From contig NW_020653993.1 in assembly GCF_003589595.1 (NCBI RefSeq), positions 7,072,251-7,136,250 of the forward strand: a stretch of DNA of 64,000 bases, written 5' to 3'. The notes beneath the pieces were generated by a model. That model was not told where the DNA came from. It was given only the letters and a program-made list of their open reading frames with translations, and did no database searches. Numbering within the stretch: the first letter of the stretch is position 1; every line of letters begins with the position of its first letter. This document shows positions 52,104 through 62,222 of this stretch, piece after piece. The stretch comes from Hyposmocoma kahamanoa (lineage: Eukaryota > Arthropoda > Insecta > Lepidoptera > Cosmopterigidae). Position numbers and translations under genes: made by a program.

Positions 52104-52762
52104 CTTTTATGTTCTTTTTTATAATAACTAAGTGGCGGGACGAACAAGTCGTTCGCCTGATGGTAAGCGACACGCCTGTCCATAACAGTTGCTGTGCCAC
52201 TGAGAGCTTTAAATCACAAAGATCTGAGGGGCACTGCCACTGTGTCCGATATTCTGAGGGTCGTATTCCAGAACTCTACTCAATGCTCAAGTCAGGATTT
52301 GAGTATGGTTTAAAGCACTCGAAATCAAACTCAAGTCCCTGCCATTAGGGTCGTATTTCCAGTGCTTGTGTTTCAATTGCAATCCTTCTTTGCAAAGTTC
52401 AATTTCAATTTGCAATGCTTCTGTTTCCAATGCAATCCTGACTTGAGCATTGATTAGAGTTCTAGAATACGACCCTAAGAGTCGTATTCTAGATTTTTCT
52501 AGATTTGGAAACACAAGCACTGGAAATACGACCCTAATGGCAGGGACTTGAGAATGATTTCGAGTGCTTTAAACCATACTCAAATCCTGACTTGAGCTTT
52601 GAGTAGAGTTCTAGAATACGACCCTAAGACAAGTTGACAAGTCCCATGTGCCTGTAATTGCACAAGCACCCTTTGCCCTTCGAAACCGGAACGCAGTAAT
52701 GCTCACACTACTGCTTGGCGGCAGAAACACGTAAGGTGGCAAAGTACTTCTATGGACGACTT
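52104..52762 (+). repeat. Dispersed repeat A, copy 6 (nest level 2)
   Basis: CGACACGCCTGTCCATAACA through GGCACTGCCACTGTGTCC, then after an interruption GACAAGTTGACAAGTCCCAT through GGTGGCAAAGTACTTC. Confidence 0.85.
52258..52624. mobile_element. GGGTCGTATT MITE, duplicated copy (nest level 3)
   Basis: The outer ends are GGGTCGTATTCCAGAACTCT and AGTTCTAGAATACGACCC. Internal repeats of the same ends (near 52,348 and 52,470-52,490) show two family members joined or nested. Inserted at TGA of repeat A. Confidence 0.8.
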
Positions 52763-53075
52763 GCGTAACGCTGTTTTTAGGCTCGTGTGTAGTTTATAAA
52801 GACATACGAGCCAAAAAACTTGTCACGCGCAGTCTCAGGAATTCCCACAGCTACCGTATTGTATCTGCTAGTTTGTATCCATTATGTTACGTACAATTTC
52901 GTTACCAATAAATATTGGCAACGAAATTGTGTGTCATTCCATTCCGCGGCACTGTAAATTAGCACTTAAAAATCACGCCAGAATCCATTCAACCGTTGAG
53001 GTGAATAGTCACTAGAATAGTCTAGACCAAATTCCTGTTTCTATTATTTTGTAGTAGGTATCTTGTTTCCTTCAG

Positions 53076-53199
53076 GCTGCTGTCCAACAGAGGCTGAAGT
53101 CCAGGAGGTGATACTGGCAACGGAGAACAAAGAAGCCGTAGGCACTGTGCCACTTACCAACTTCTTACCTTACATGGTTAAAGCCATCAACGAACACAG
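53076..53199 (+). CDS. EFCAB2: DRC8/EFCAB2, first visible exon
   Basis: DRC8 is an EF-hand-like subunit of the nexin-dynein regulatory complex that links outer doublets in motile cilia and sperm flagella. This exon encodes CCPTEAEVQEVILATENKEA then VGTVPLTNFLPYMVKAINEH. GCCPTE is nearly unchanged from the vertebrate protein (..RSLGCCPTE..). Acceptor TTTCCTTCAG|GC, donor CACAG|GTAAAG. The exon(s) coding the N-terminal helix up to RSLG were not found upstream. Confidence 0.9.
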
Positions 53200-53600
53200 G
53201 TAAAGGCACCGTGTAGTAAAATACGTAATAATAGCACACCAGTACAGTCGTGTGCATATCTAAGTGTGCAGTAATATGTAGCGTAGGTACACGGAAATAT
53301 TTTAAAATCCAGTTATTGTAAAAAGTAGGTATTAATTTAAATTAGATATATTTGTTTTTGCAATTATAAACCTACGTTGGTTAATATTTTATAGTAAATA
53401 AATTAATTCCAATAAAAGTCTGTGAAACTATCATATAAGAAACTAATAAAAATAGGGTTTTTAATGGAGCGCTTTTAATGGCAACAAAAGATGATCCAAC
53501 GGTTTGCACTGTGGTCCCTGGGTAAGGAGGTCACGTGACCGTCAGGATGGCTGGTCGCCTGTGGCATCTGGCACTGAGTATATATTCAAGAAATTTAAAT

Positions 53601-53807
53601 AAATAACGCATACACTCAACATTGCCCCGCACTAGGGAAACCCTGTGTCGCGGGTGCCATGGACACACACATAGACAACCACAAATTACACCCAAACTCA
53701 CGAAAGAAATAATTGTAGGCCATACAACTATTTCTCCCGGCCCGGGAATCGAACCTGGGACCTCTGCGTGGTAGTCCGGCATGGTATCCGATCGGCTACG
53801 GAGGCAG
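53601..53807 (-). mobile_element. tRNA-derived SINE, family 1, inverse copy
   Basis: AACGCATACACTCAACATTG through GGGAATCGAACCTGGGACCT and ATCGGCTACGGAGGCAG. It lies in the first visible intron of DRC8. Confidence 0.9.
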
Positions 53808-54019
53808 TTGAATTGCTTGCTACCTTCGACAAATTTTCAATCGTTTATATTTTTTTAACTAATGTAGATAGGAAGCGTATTCCTATAATTCGCGAAAGTA
53901 GCAATTATTGATAATCCCTCCATGCTAAACAAAGTGGCGTCAGAATAGCTGGTCAATTATTTTTTTAAATTTCTAAAGGTACCAATTACTTAGAAAAAGT
54001 AGCAAATAGTAGCAAATAG

Positions 54020-54270
54020 GTAGCAATTGTTAAATATACACTCAGTGCCAGACGCCACAGGCGACCAGCCATCCTGACGGTCACGGAAGTCACGGGTTCG
54101 ATTCCCGGTCCATTTTTTCCCATTCTCTGTCAGACAATTATTGTCAAATAAGTAATAGTTATTTGACCAAATTAAAAGACGCATGATGCGAATGAAGCTT
54201 CTTGTCATTTGAATTAGTCGAATTTTACTAATTTGATGGTAATTGTTTCGGACGGATGTTGGACGGAGAA
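54020..54270. repeat. Composite repeat with tRNA-like word
   Basis: GTCACGGGTTCGATTCCCGG is a B-box-like word; TACACTCAGTGCCAGACGCC is the inverse of sequence at 53,555-53,580. AATTATTGTCAAATAAGTA recurs at 54,642-54,662 and in inverse at 55,078-55,096. Confidence 0.5.
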
Positions 54271-54414
54271 CGGTAACAGACCCCCTGATCTGAGTATTGC
54301 GGAGTGAATTGCATTGCTCTGATACTCACAATACAGGGATTTCACTAGTTTGAGACCAGGTAATTACTGTGGCACATTTTTATAGTTATCATTAACTATT
54401 GTGAAACTTGTCAG

Positions 54415-54541
54415 GTTCTATCCAGCATCCGCAGAGATGCTGCTGGCTGCTTTTCAGTACTTTGACACTGAAGGTCGCGGGTACCTCACCAAGGAAAAGT
54501 TCCAGCAGATCATGATGGAAGAAGGCGAACCTTTTTTCCCG
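54415..54541 (+). CDS. EFCAB2: DRC8/EFCAB2, middle exon with EF-hand-like loop
   Basis: It encodes FYPASAEMLLAAFQYFDTEG then RGYLTKEKFQQIMMEEGEPF and FP. The loop DTEGRGYLTKEK keeps D at position 1 and G at 6 but has K instead of E at 12, so calcium binding is doubtful. EEGEPF is strongly conserved in the family. Acceptor TTGTCAG, donor CCCG|GTAAGT; phases 2 and 0. Confidence 0.93.
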
Positions 54542-54689
54542 GTAAGTGCAAAATATGATAAAATTAAATCTAAAAGCCTTGTTCTACGGTGATTATTACA
54601 CTGCTCCGCATCACGCAACGGTGTGCGAAGCTGCGTTTGAAACAATTATTGTCAAATAAGTAGTCGTCATTGAGTCGAGACCCAATGAA

Positions 54690-55030
54690 AGGACAATGTC
54701 AAGTCATCGTCATCATCATTCAGCCATACGACGCCCACTGCTGGGCATAGGCCTCCCCCAACGATCTCCACGACGATCGATCTTGCGCTGCCCACATCCA
54801 TCGGCTTCCCGCGACCTTTACCAGATCGTCGGTTCACCTGGTGGGGGGCCTAACCACTGAGCGTCGTCCGGTGCGCGGTCGTCATTGAAGAACCTTTCCG
54901 TCCCAACGGCTATCGGTTCTCCTAGCTATGTGCCCCGCCCACTGCCACTTCAGCTAAGCAATTCTTCGAGCTATGTCGGTTACCTTAGTTCTCCTACGGC
55001 TTTCCTCATTTCTGATTATATCACGTCAAA
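54690..55030 (+). repeat. LINE 3' fragment (RTE-type recognition)
   Basis: ACGACGCCCACTGCTGGGCA then TAGGCCTCCCCCAACGAT, and CACCTGGTGGGGGGCC, GCCCCGCCCACTGCCACTTC. This is a very common LINE-derived sequence in Lepidoptera. It is inserted inside another repeat whose halves end TTATTGTCAAATAAGTA and TACTTATTTGACAATAATTA. Confidence 0.65.
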
Positions 55031-55257
55031 TATGAAGCTTTATTCACATCATGCTTCTTTGAATTTGGTCGAGTATTACTTATTTGACAATAATTATTTT
55101 GGACGGATTTCAGACGGGGAACGAGAGCGAGTACAGGTCCAGAGATCACACCCTATTTTGCGTAACATATATCCTTTGTTAAACTTTTTTAAAATACATG
55201 GTATGTAAAAGTTTTAATAATATTTAGTGTGGTCATGATCTTAGAGCAAGTGGCGCA

Positions 55258-55476
55258 AATAATAATAATAATAATAACGCACACACTCAACATAGCCCTG
55301 CACTAGGGAAACCCCGTCACGGGTGGCAAGGACACACACATAGACAACCACAAATTACACCCAAACTCAAGAGAGAAATAAATGTAGGCCATACAAATAT
55401 TTCTCACGGCCCGGGAATCGAACCTGGGACCTCTGCGAGGCAGTCCGGCATGGTAACCGTTCGGCCACAGAGGCAG
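55258..55476 (-). mobile_element. tRNA-derived SINE, family 1, inverse copy
   Basis: TAA-repeat tail, AACGCACACACTCAACATAG, GGGAATCGAACCTGGGACCT, GTTCGGCCACAGAGGCAG. In the second visible intron of DRC8. Confidence 0.9.
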
Positions 55477-55489
55477 TAATTTTAATTTT

Positions 55490-55740
55490 AGTTAAATAAT
55501 AACAATATTTTAAATTTTTATTGAATTGATATTCAATTATTTTTTGTGAAATTACTCCACTAATTCGTTACAATTATTAATACAAAGATCGAAAAAATTC
55601 CAACTCACTCTAAAAAAATTCCTTCGATCCGGCCGGATTCGAACCGACATCTGCTAGCAAACCGTCGAACCGACGTCTTCTTGCATACCGTGCCAGACGC
55701 TATATCAACTTAGCCACGGAACGAACCAGCGGACCTCACG
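55490..55740 (-). mobile_element. tRNA-derived SINE, family 2, inverse copy
   Basis: Tail at the left (GTGAAATTACTCCACTAATT; AATTATTAATACAAAGATCG), then a tRNA-like head ATCCGGCCGGATTCGAACCG to CAACTTAGCCACGGAACG at the right. Part of the head is duplicated (AACCGTCGAACCGACGTC). Confidence 0.75.
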
Positions 55741-55861
55741 AATTTTTCTATGTGCTTGCGTCGTATCTTTGAGAGTATCTATGGGAAATCTATGACAGAT
55801 TTATCACTCAGTTAGTACCTTTACAGCTACCAGCCCTGGCGAGAGATGTCGGTATTCACTG

Positions 55862-56095
55862 TATTTTAAATTTTTATTGAGTTGATATTTAATTATTTTT
55901 TGTGAAATTACTCCACTAGTTCGTTATAATTATTAATAGCGTCTGACACGGTATGCTAGAAGATGTCGGTTCGAATCCGGCCAGATCGAAGGAATTTTTT
56001 CTGAGAGTTCGATCTTTGTATTAATAATTACAACAAACTAGTGGAGTAATTTCACCAAAAAAAATTGAATATCAATTCAATAAAAATTTAAAATA
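55862..56095. repeat. Hairpin of SINE tails next to a DRC8 acceptor
   Basis: The left arm 55,862-55,937 and right arm 56,030-56,095 are reverse complements (GTGAAATTACTCCACTAGTT versus AACTAGTGGAGTAATTTCAC). Between them is a sense family 2 SINE head with CGGTTCGAATCCGGCC. The right arm ends 17 bp before the next DRC8 exon. Confidence 0.85.
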
Positions 56096-56112
56096 TAGTG
56101 CATTAAATACAG

Positions 56113-56196
56113 GAGGAGTTCGAAGAAATGATGCAGACAGCCCTGGATCCTGTCACTGACACCATCGCCTATGAGTACTACATCAACCAGCTCTTG
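56113..56196 (+). CDS. EFCAB2: DRC8/EFCAB2, last recognised exon
   Basis: It encodes EEFEEMMQTALDPVTDTIAY then EYYINQLL, matching the EEMEEML..A.DP....I.Y.DYI end of the vertebrate protein. Acceptor AAATACAG. The exon ends at CTCTTG|GTACGT if spliced; if not, the frame reads 12 more codons to TAA at 56,233-56,235. Either form leaves the conserved domain complete, and a short final exon further right was not found. Confidence 0.9.
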
Positions 56197-56235
56197 GTAC
56201 GTATTTCAATCTTGAGTAATTTTAGACTTAACTAA

Positions 56236-57280
56236 ATAATCTCATACAATTAAGTAAACAACTTTGGCCCAAATCAAAGAGTGGTGTGAATGGGAGTTGG
56301 TATTACAGCGTAACCGGGATAAACGGGATATAAAGGTATGAGAAACGGTAGGTATTATAAGAATTAAAATACGCACAATATTAAAATTACAATTAATAAG
56401 TGTTTTGTAATAAATAGGATATTGGACAATCTGAAATTGAATACTTTTCATTAGCATTAAATAATATACAAAAATTGATGTTGCAATGGGAAAATAGAAT
56501 TCAACGGGACAAAACATTCAGTAAGCAGGATTACAAAGATACGGCAATGCAAGTGACCAAAGTACAACATACGTACACTCATGGACGTATAACGCTAAAA
56601 AAAAGTAGAATTATGATAACAACGTTTAATTTAAGTAATCATACCTTTTTTATATAACAAATTGACCTGAAAAGTTTGTGCAGTTACATCTATTTGCCAA
56701 GTTTGATTGAAATCGGTTAAGGACGACGGTGAGTGAAAACCAATAAACCGGATTCATCCTCTAAATTGCCACCCTTAGAGGTGTAATATTTTTTTTGAGG
56801 AATATGCTTAAGAAAAAAATACTGTCGAATTGAGAACATCCTCCTTTTTTGTTAAAAACAATGACTTCAATTATATTACTTCCAATTAAACATTCTGAAT
56901 ACACAGGTTGTCCGGTGAAAAAAAATGGAAAAGCCATTTCATGCCTTATAACTGTTCCAAAAAAATATAAAGAAAAATTAACCATTTTAAAATCTACTTT
57001 AAACACACATTGTTTTAGAATAGTTGGCCACTCAAGTCATCATACATTTTTTTTATATCAAAGACGCTTAAAATTTTGTTAAAAAACAAAATTTGGCACT
57101 GAAAATAAATTAAAACTTAAAAAAAAATTAAGTGCAATAGTTAGTCATACTATTTACTGCCTATTTATTAGCGCAGTTAACGTAGAATACTATGGACACT
57201 AAAAACCGAAGGAATTGATTCACTTGTAGTCGTGGTGTACAAAAACGTAAAATAAGGTGAAACTAATTAAATTCAAAGAA
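56236..57280. other. Intergenic, one LINE fragment
   Basis: It contains an RTE-like 3' fragment at about 56,741-56,852 (CACCCTTAGAGGTGTAATAT; GTCGAATTGAGAACATCCTC). A 77-codon plus-strand frame at 56,849-57,082 has no recognisable motif. Confidence 0.45.
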
Positions 57281-57380
57281 ATATATATATTATATATATA
57301 CCAGGATACCAGCCCTTTGCACCAAGTACCAAGTCGTATATATATATATATATATATATATACATACACATATATATACA
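57281..57380. repeat. AT/TA dinucleotide microsatellite
   Basis: TATATATA runs at 57,281-57,300 and 57,337-57,376 with a short unique interruption. Confidence 0.9.
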
Positions 57381-57947
57381 TCTTAAATACTACTTGGGAT
57401 ATATTTTTCTTTATATTAGTTTAACAGTCATAGGCTCTACTATAAGGCATTTCAGGCTTATCCATTATTTACCGGACACCCTGTATGTGGCCATTGGTTC
57501 ATATGAACATTGTTATCGTAATTCAACCTTGGTCATTTTACTAAAAAAGGACGGGGAATCCCCGGATATTGGCTATGGATTTCGCTGGTGTTAGAAAAAT
57601 CGAAAAATTATTTCAGATTCATTTTCAGCACATTCATGTGAATTAATTGAAGCAGTAAAAAATTATGAATCAAGTACTGCGTTTCTGCCAGTCTACACTT
57701 CTGAACCATACTTTATGCCCCTTTCCTCCCCTCCTACCTTCCGGTGTCATGTCGTTTCTTGCAGTTTGTGATACAGATCATAATCCCGAGTCCGTAGTAA
57801 CGATTAGAGCGAGAGCGATCCTAGTACAGTGACACGCGTTACTACTTTAGTATTGATTTTTGGTTTACATTGCGCACCACTTTTACCGTGCCACCGCCCA
57901 CTGTCGTCCGTGCGTGGCCTGACTATACCATGAGTTTAGGCACAATT
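57381..57947. other. Intergenic, nothing recognised
   Basis: No gene or repeat boundary was recognised. Confidence 0.4.
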
Positions 57948-58195
57948 TACATCACCGCGGCACGGAATGGAAGCGAATTGTATGTCAATATTGTGTAACG
58001 TAATACAAACTAGATACGAGCCAAAAAACAGATCGCGCATCTTCTGGAGAATTCTCGCGCAATTTCGGGTATTCCCGTAGATACCGTATCTAGTTTTGCA
58101 CGTTACACAATTGCCGTAAAGTTAATTAGGTTATGAACAGTTTCGTTACAAAACTTCGCTTCCATTCCCTTCCGCGGCAATGTAAATTGGACCTT
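57948..58195. mobile_element. MITE-B, most complete copy
   Basis: The left end AATTTACATCACCGCGGCAC then GGAATGGAAGCGAA is mirrored by TTCGCTTCCATTCCCTTCCG then CGGCAATGTAAATT. Relatives: 36,735-36,960, 49,985-50,175 and 52,076-52,975. Confidence 0.75.
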
Positions 58196-58456
58196 ACAGT
58201 GACAGTTGCCGCGTGAAATATTTGCATACAAAATGTTGGTATAAATATATGTACCTATTTATTTCTACGTTTTGGATTACAGAGCGTTTAGAACTACATA
58301 CAGTAAGGTTAAAGCTTTATGTACTGGTATATTGATCCTTGACTCTCAAAATAGGGTAAGTTACTCACGTTGCAGGTAAGAACTTGTGTTCCTCTGTGTA
58401 ATTAACAACCTCACACACAGAAGCTGATATTTATAAAACGAACTTTGACTTCGATT

Positions 58457-58627
58457 AAGCAAAGTGGCGAGCTAAGCAAGTTTTTCGTTTTTACAACACA
58501 AACTTTGCCTAAGTTTAAGCAAGAAATTACAAAGAAAACTCAAATTTTAATTTAAATTCTTGCTAAAACTTAGGCAAAGTTCGTTTTGTACATACGAAAA
58601 ATCTTGCCTTGCTCGCCATCTTTGCTT
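58457..58627. repeat. Foldback element, 72-bp arms
   Basis: The left arm 58,457-58,528 (AAGCAAAGTGGCGAGCTAAG; AACTTTGCCTAAGTTTAAGC) is mirrored by 58,555-58,627 (GCTAAAACTTAGGCAAAGTT; GCTCGCCATCTTTGCTT), with a 26-bp loop. Confidence 0.85.
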
Positions 58628-58640
58628 AATACAAGTCTAA

Positions 58641-58771
58641 GGGCCGTATTCCAGAACTCTACTCAATACTCAAGTCAGGAGTATTCTCAAGTCCTTGCCA
58701 TTAGGGTCGTATTTCCAGTGCTTGAAATCATACTCAAGTCTGCTCAAATCCTGACTTGAGCATTTAGGGTC
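58641..58771. repeat. GGGTCGTATT MITE, rearranged copy
   Basis: GGGCCGTATTCCAGAACTCT, AAGTCCTTGCCATTAGGGTC and CTTGAGCATTTAGGGTCGTA. It belongs to the family at 28,199-28,372 but is shortened. Confidence 0.7.
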
Positions 58772-60092
58772 GTATTTATGAATCTCAACTTAAGACAGGG
58801 CTCAAAAAAAGTTAATTTTACATGATATAACTAGAAAAAAATAATTAAAAAGAAGAAATGAATAAGAATAACATGACCATTATTTTTTCCCAGAGCGGGA
58901 CGCCTGTAAATTTATTATTGTTAGACATGTTTATGATAGTTAAATGTTTAATGATAAAAAAATAAAAGAATTAAAATTGTTTTAAATCAAAATTTTAAAA
59001 AAAGAACAATTCTTGTTTATATATTTTTCGCTTTCGCGCGACTTTAAGAAAAAATTGTTGGTACGTGTGTACTGTTTTGTGAGAGGGACAATTTTAAATA
59101 TTTTGGGGACAGGGAGACACAACGCCTACTAAAAGCGGGACGTCTGGTCACGTTAATTATACATAAATTTAAAATATTACTATTAACAAAGTTAGAAAGT
59201 AGATGTTGAGCTTTGTGTGTACGTGTGCTATATGCCTGCCTAGATGATAAAATATACACCTTCGATCAGATAACATTAAACTTGCCTACTCTTTGGTTGA
59301 CTTCTTCAAGATTTAATGCGTAATGAAAGTAGCTGCAAAATATTTGAAATAATAAAAAAGATATGCCCACTAAAAATTTATTTCCTCAATCAATAGACAA
59401 TAATTATTATCAAACTTAACCTAATTTGCGATTATTAAAACAGTTAAATAAACAATACATTGCGTATTTTTAAAATTACATACTACTTGTACATACTACT
59501 AGTGTGTCATATAGCGATATCTTATATAATTAGTCATTTATTTAGTTAGTCTAATAATTAAGGGTAGTTCGACGAACCTATCTGGACAATACTTGAAACA
59601 TTATTATTAATGGTGAAGTTTGGAATTTTAAGACTCAAATATAGACCAAAATCTCAAGTTAAGCTGTTGAAATTATTAAGATATTTATTGGTATCTTGCT
59701 CTGTATGCTCTACACGATTAATTTTGTGACAAAGTATCGGCAGACCAAGCGAGATAAACAAGAAATGTCTCTACCTTTTTGTTGCTGTTTCTTAATCAAG
59801 CAGGTATTTTAGATGATGTAGGGGTACTATATATTAAGAAGACATCAGACTTATCCACAGGAAATCACGTTAAGTCTGTCAGAAAAAGCTGTAATAAGAG
59901 CGTTGCGTGTTTCGTATAGACGTAACGACTTGTTAGTCTCGTCACTTAGCTATTATAAAGAAAAGCTTTTTGTGACAGGATCAAGCGATTCCAGGTTAAT
60001 AAGTTTGGCGACTCCCTTATTGTAGACACTATTACCCTCCTAAATTAACCCGAATTTCTATGTTTTTCGTGCATGGTCATAGTTTGTAGTTC
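58772..60092. other. Intergenic, downstream of the minus-strand gene
   Basis: It should contain the 3' untranslated region of the gene at 60,093-63,434. TTTATT (minus AATAAA) near 59,680 is a possible polyadenylation signal. Nothing else was recognised. Confidence 0.4.
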
Positions 60093-60574
60093 TTAGTTTT
60101 GTGCCAGTTTGCTTGTACGTCTAGTCCTAATAATAGAACTAGGTGTCGATGTCGCTATACGGGTTGAGGACCGTGTAGGGGTAGCCCTTCCGGTCTCTTT
60201 GCCCTCATTCTTCATAGTTTCAATGTTTTTATTCTCCACTATCTCTTCCTGGGTTTCTGCTTCTCCATTGGACTCAGATTTCACTTCTGCAGTTTCATTT
60301 TCAGTCTTCACTTCGGTAGTTTGTTTTTCAGTCTTAACTTCAGTAGTTTCATTTTCAATGAATTCAACATCGTTATCTTCAGAAATTTTATTTTCTTCTT
60401 CCTCCCGTATAGCACTCAGTAAATCAACAATTTGATTGTCCAGAGATTCATTAAGGACCTGGTCAATATCTTCTGTTTTGGTTTGCACTTCATCATTTGA
60501 CTTCTCAGTTTCAGCCTGGTTGGTGTTAGTCACCTTTGTTGGTTCACTGATTCTCACTTCGATTGTAGAAGTTC
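60093..60574 (-). CDS. Unrecognised charged protein, last exon
   Basis: About 160 codons ending in TAA at 60,093-60,095. It opens TSTIEVRISEPTKV, then an acidic region with tandem TTEVKTEKQTTEVKTENE words and a Ser/Thr/Arg-rich end (TPTRSSTRIATSTPS; IRTRRTSKLAQN). Predicted disordered. Acceptor GTTTGCAG|GA; phase 1 fits the donor of the next exon upstream. The family was not recognised. Confidence 0.8.
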
Positions 60575-61087
60575 CTGCAAACATGATTTAAAACTTTAAA
60601 CAAATTAAATAAAAGTGAGTGGAAGTGCTTTCCTGAACGATTTCTTCTTTTAAATGTTATAACCCTATCTAAATAATAGGTAATTCCGCCAACGTCAAAT
60701 TAAGGAAAACAAGTTTATTACTTAAAATTTGACTAGTGAATGTGTAAAACAAAAACACATGTCTGCTGTGCAAACATAGTAGGTTTTATCTCACTATGGT
60801 CTTCATTTCTTTAATTCGAAAATAAAATGCGAATGTCATAATATTATAGACATGATGAATTTCTGTTTGTAAAATATAGCATCATAAGCTTCTTTACGTA
60901 ACTTTGCCAGTAAGCAAACTTGATACAAAAGTTTACACACTATGATGCTTCAAATTTCTTCCAGATAAAAAATGTAATGGCAAGTCTAAAATTATTATTA
61001 TTCGTAATATTTGTAAATAAATTGTGGTAAGTAATCAAGTGTCAAGTGGTAAAGTTGCTGTAGTCGACGGGTAAAGGTAGTACTCAC

Positions 61088-61256
61088 CAACAACACTCAT
61101 AGTGGCAGCGAGGATGTTATCAAAGTCCTGTTTATCGTTGAAGCCGACGAACAGCAAGTTGTGAACGCCGCGGTGTTTCTTGATGGTCTTCGGGTGGAAC
61201 TGGTCCAGGAATGTTTGCATTAGCTTGCGTTTGGGTAGAGCCGGGCGGCCGAGCAC
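61088..61256 (-). CDS. Unrecognised charged protein, exon with globular core
   Basis: It encodes VLGRPALPKRKLMQTFLDQF then HPKTIKKHRGVHNLLFVGFN and DKQDFDNILAATMSVV. NLLFVGF has a beta-strand pattern reminiscent of an RNP motif, but an RRM cannot be claimed. Acceptor TTTTCAG, donor GTTG|GTGAGT; phases 0 and 1. Confidence 0.85.
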
Positions 61257-61697
61257 CTGAAAATTGGTTCCATAAGTTATATTCGTTTTATAACAGAAAC
61301 TATGATTCACCTTGCCATGGCCTTATCAACGATCTCCCTAACAGCGTAATACTGTTGAACCAATTTGTGATTTGACCCCTGGACAAGTGAATGGGAAGAA
61401 ACAAAGTGCCATAAGCCATCTCTATTTCTGGTTATGTACTCGATGGCCACAGGTAAAGCTAAAGAAGTGATATACGCAAGGAGTACAGAAAAACTGCCAG
61501 CGTAGACATTTTCACCGAAATTATTTCCAGACAACTGCAACTACTATAAGCTTTTTTTATTATTATCTTATTTAGTTTTAGTTTTATTGTTAAGCAAAAT
61601 CAGCGTAATTGATATTTTTCAAAGACAACAAACTTTAGATGCCAAAAGTTACTAAAATGCAAATGCGTTGTTTATGACGAGGCAGATTTTTTTTAAT

Positions 61698-61988
61698 AAT
61701 ATCAATTGACGGGACGAATAAGTCGTGCACCTGATGGTAAGTTACACGCCTGTCCATAACAGTTGCAGTTCCACTCAAGAGCCTTAAATCGCAAAGATCT
61801 GAGGGGCACTGCCACTGTGCCCATCACCCTGTGACATAAGTTGACAAGTCCCATGTGCCTGTAATTTCACCAGCACCCTTACCCTTCGAAACCGGAACAC
61901 AGTAATACTCACATTACTGCTTGGCGGCAGAAATAGGTAAGGTGGCAGTACTTGGACGAACTCTTTCACAAGGAGCTCTACTGCTACT
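61698..61988 (+). repeat. Dispersed repeat A, copy 7
   Basis: GGGACGAATAAGTCGTGCAC through TCACAAGGAGCTCTACTGCT; the fullest uninterrupted copy. It is intronic, about 50 bp from the exon at 62,037. Confidence 0.85.
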
Positions 61989-62036
61989 AAATATTATTCA
62001 CCAGTGATGTTACTAGGTATCTGTGTGTTTTCCAAC

Positions 62037-62222
62037 CTTTACAAAGTACGGTAAACGTGCTGGCAGTTTCTTTTCAGCCGGACCCGTTGACACATCTGTT
62101 TCAGCAGGAGTTCCATTCTCTTTAATCTCCTTATTCTTCTCACATAGTTTCATTGCCTCTTCCTTGATGATATCCAAATTCATTTTAAAACGATCATCTT
62201 TCTTCAGAAGTTGCATTATGGT
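62037..62222 (-). CDS. Unrecognised charged protein, helical exon
   Basis: It encodes TIMQLLKKDDRFKMNLDIIK then EEAMKLCEKNKEIKENGTPA and EKKLPARLPYFVK. Exactly 62 codons, phase 0 to 0. Acceptor TTCACCAG, donor AAAG|GTTGGA. Confidence 0.83.

Larger units (their letters stand above)
52076..52975. mobile_element. MITE-B copy split by repeat A (nest level 1)
   Basis: The left end GCACATTGCCGCGGAATGGA and right end TTCCATTCCGCGGCACTGTA are terminal inverted repeats. The interior resumes at ACATACGAGCCAAAAAAC, matching 57,948-58,195. The middle is occupied by repeat A. Confidence 0.75.

Noticed and set aside
57281..57380. AT repeat considered as a replication origin or matrix attachment site
   Set aside because: A plain dinucleotide microsatellite explains it; nothing else supports a functional role.
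56849..57594. Two plus-strand frames downstream of DRC8
   Set aside because: No motif, one overlaps an RTE 3' fragment and the other adjoins a microsatellite; no in-phase link to DRC8.
60109..60435. 108-codon plus-strand frame rich in Ser/Val/Phe
   Set aside because: Antisense of the acidic last exon of the minus-strand gene.
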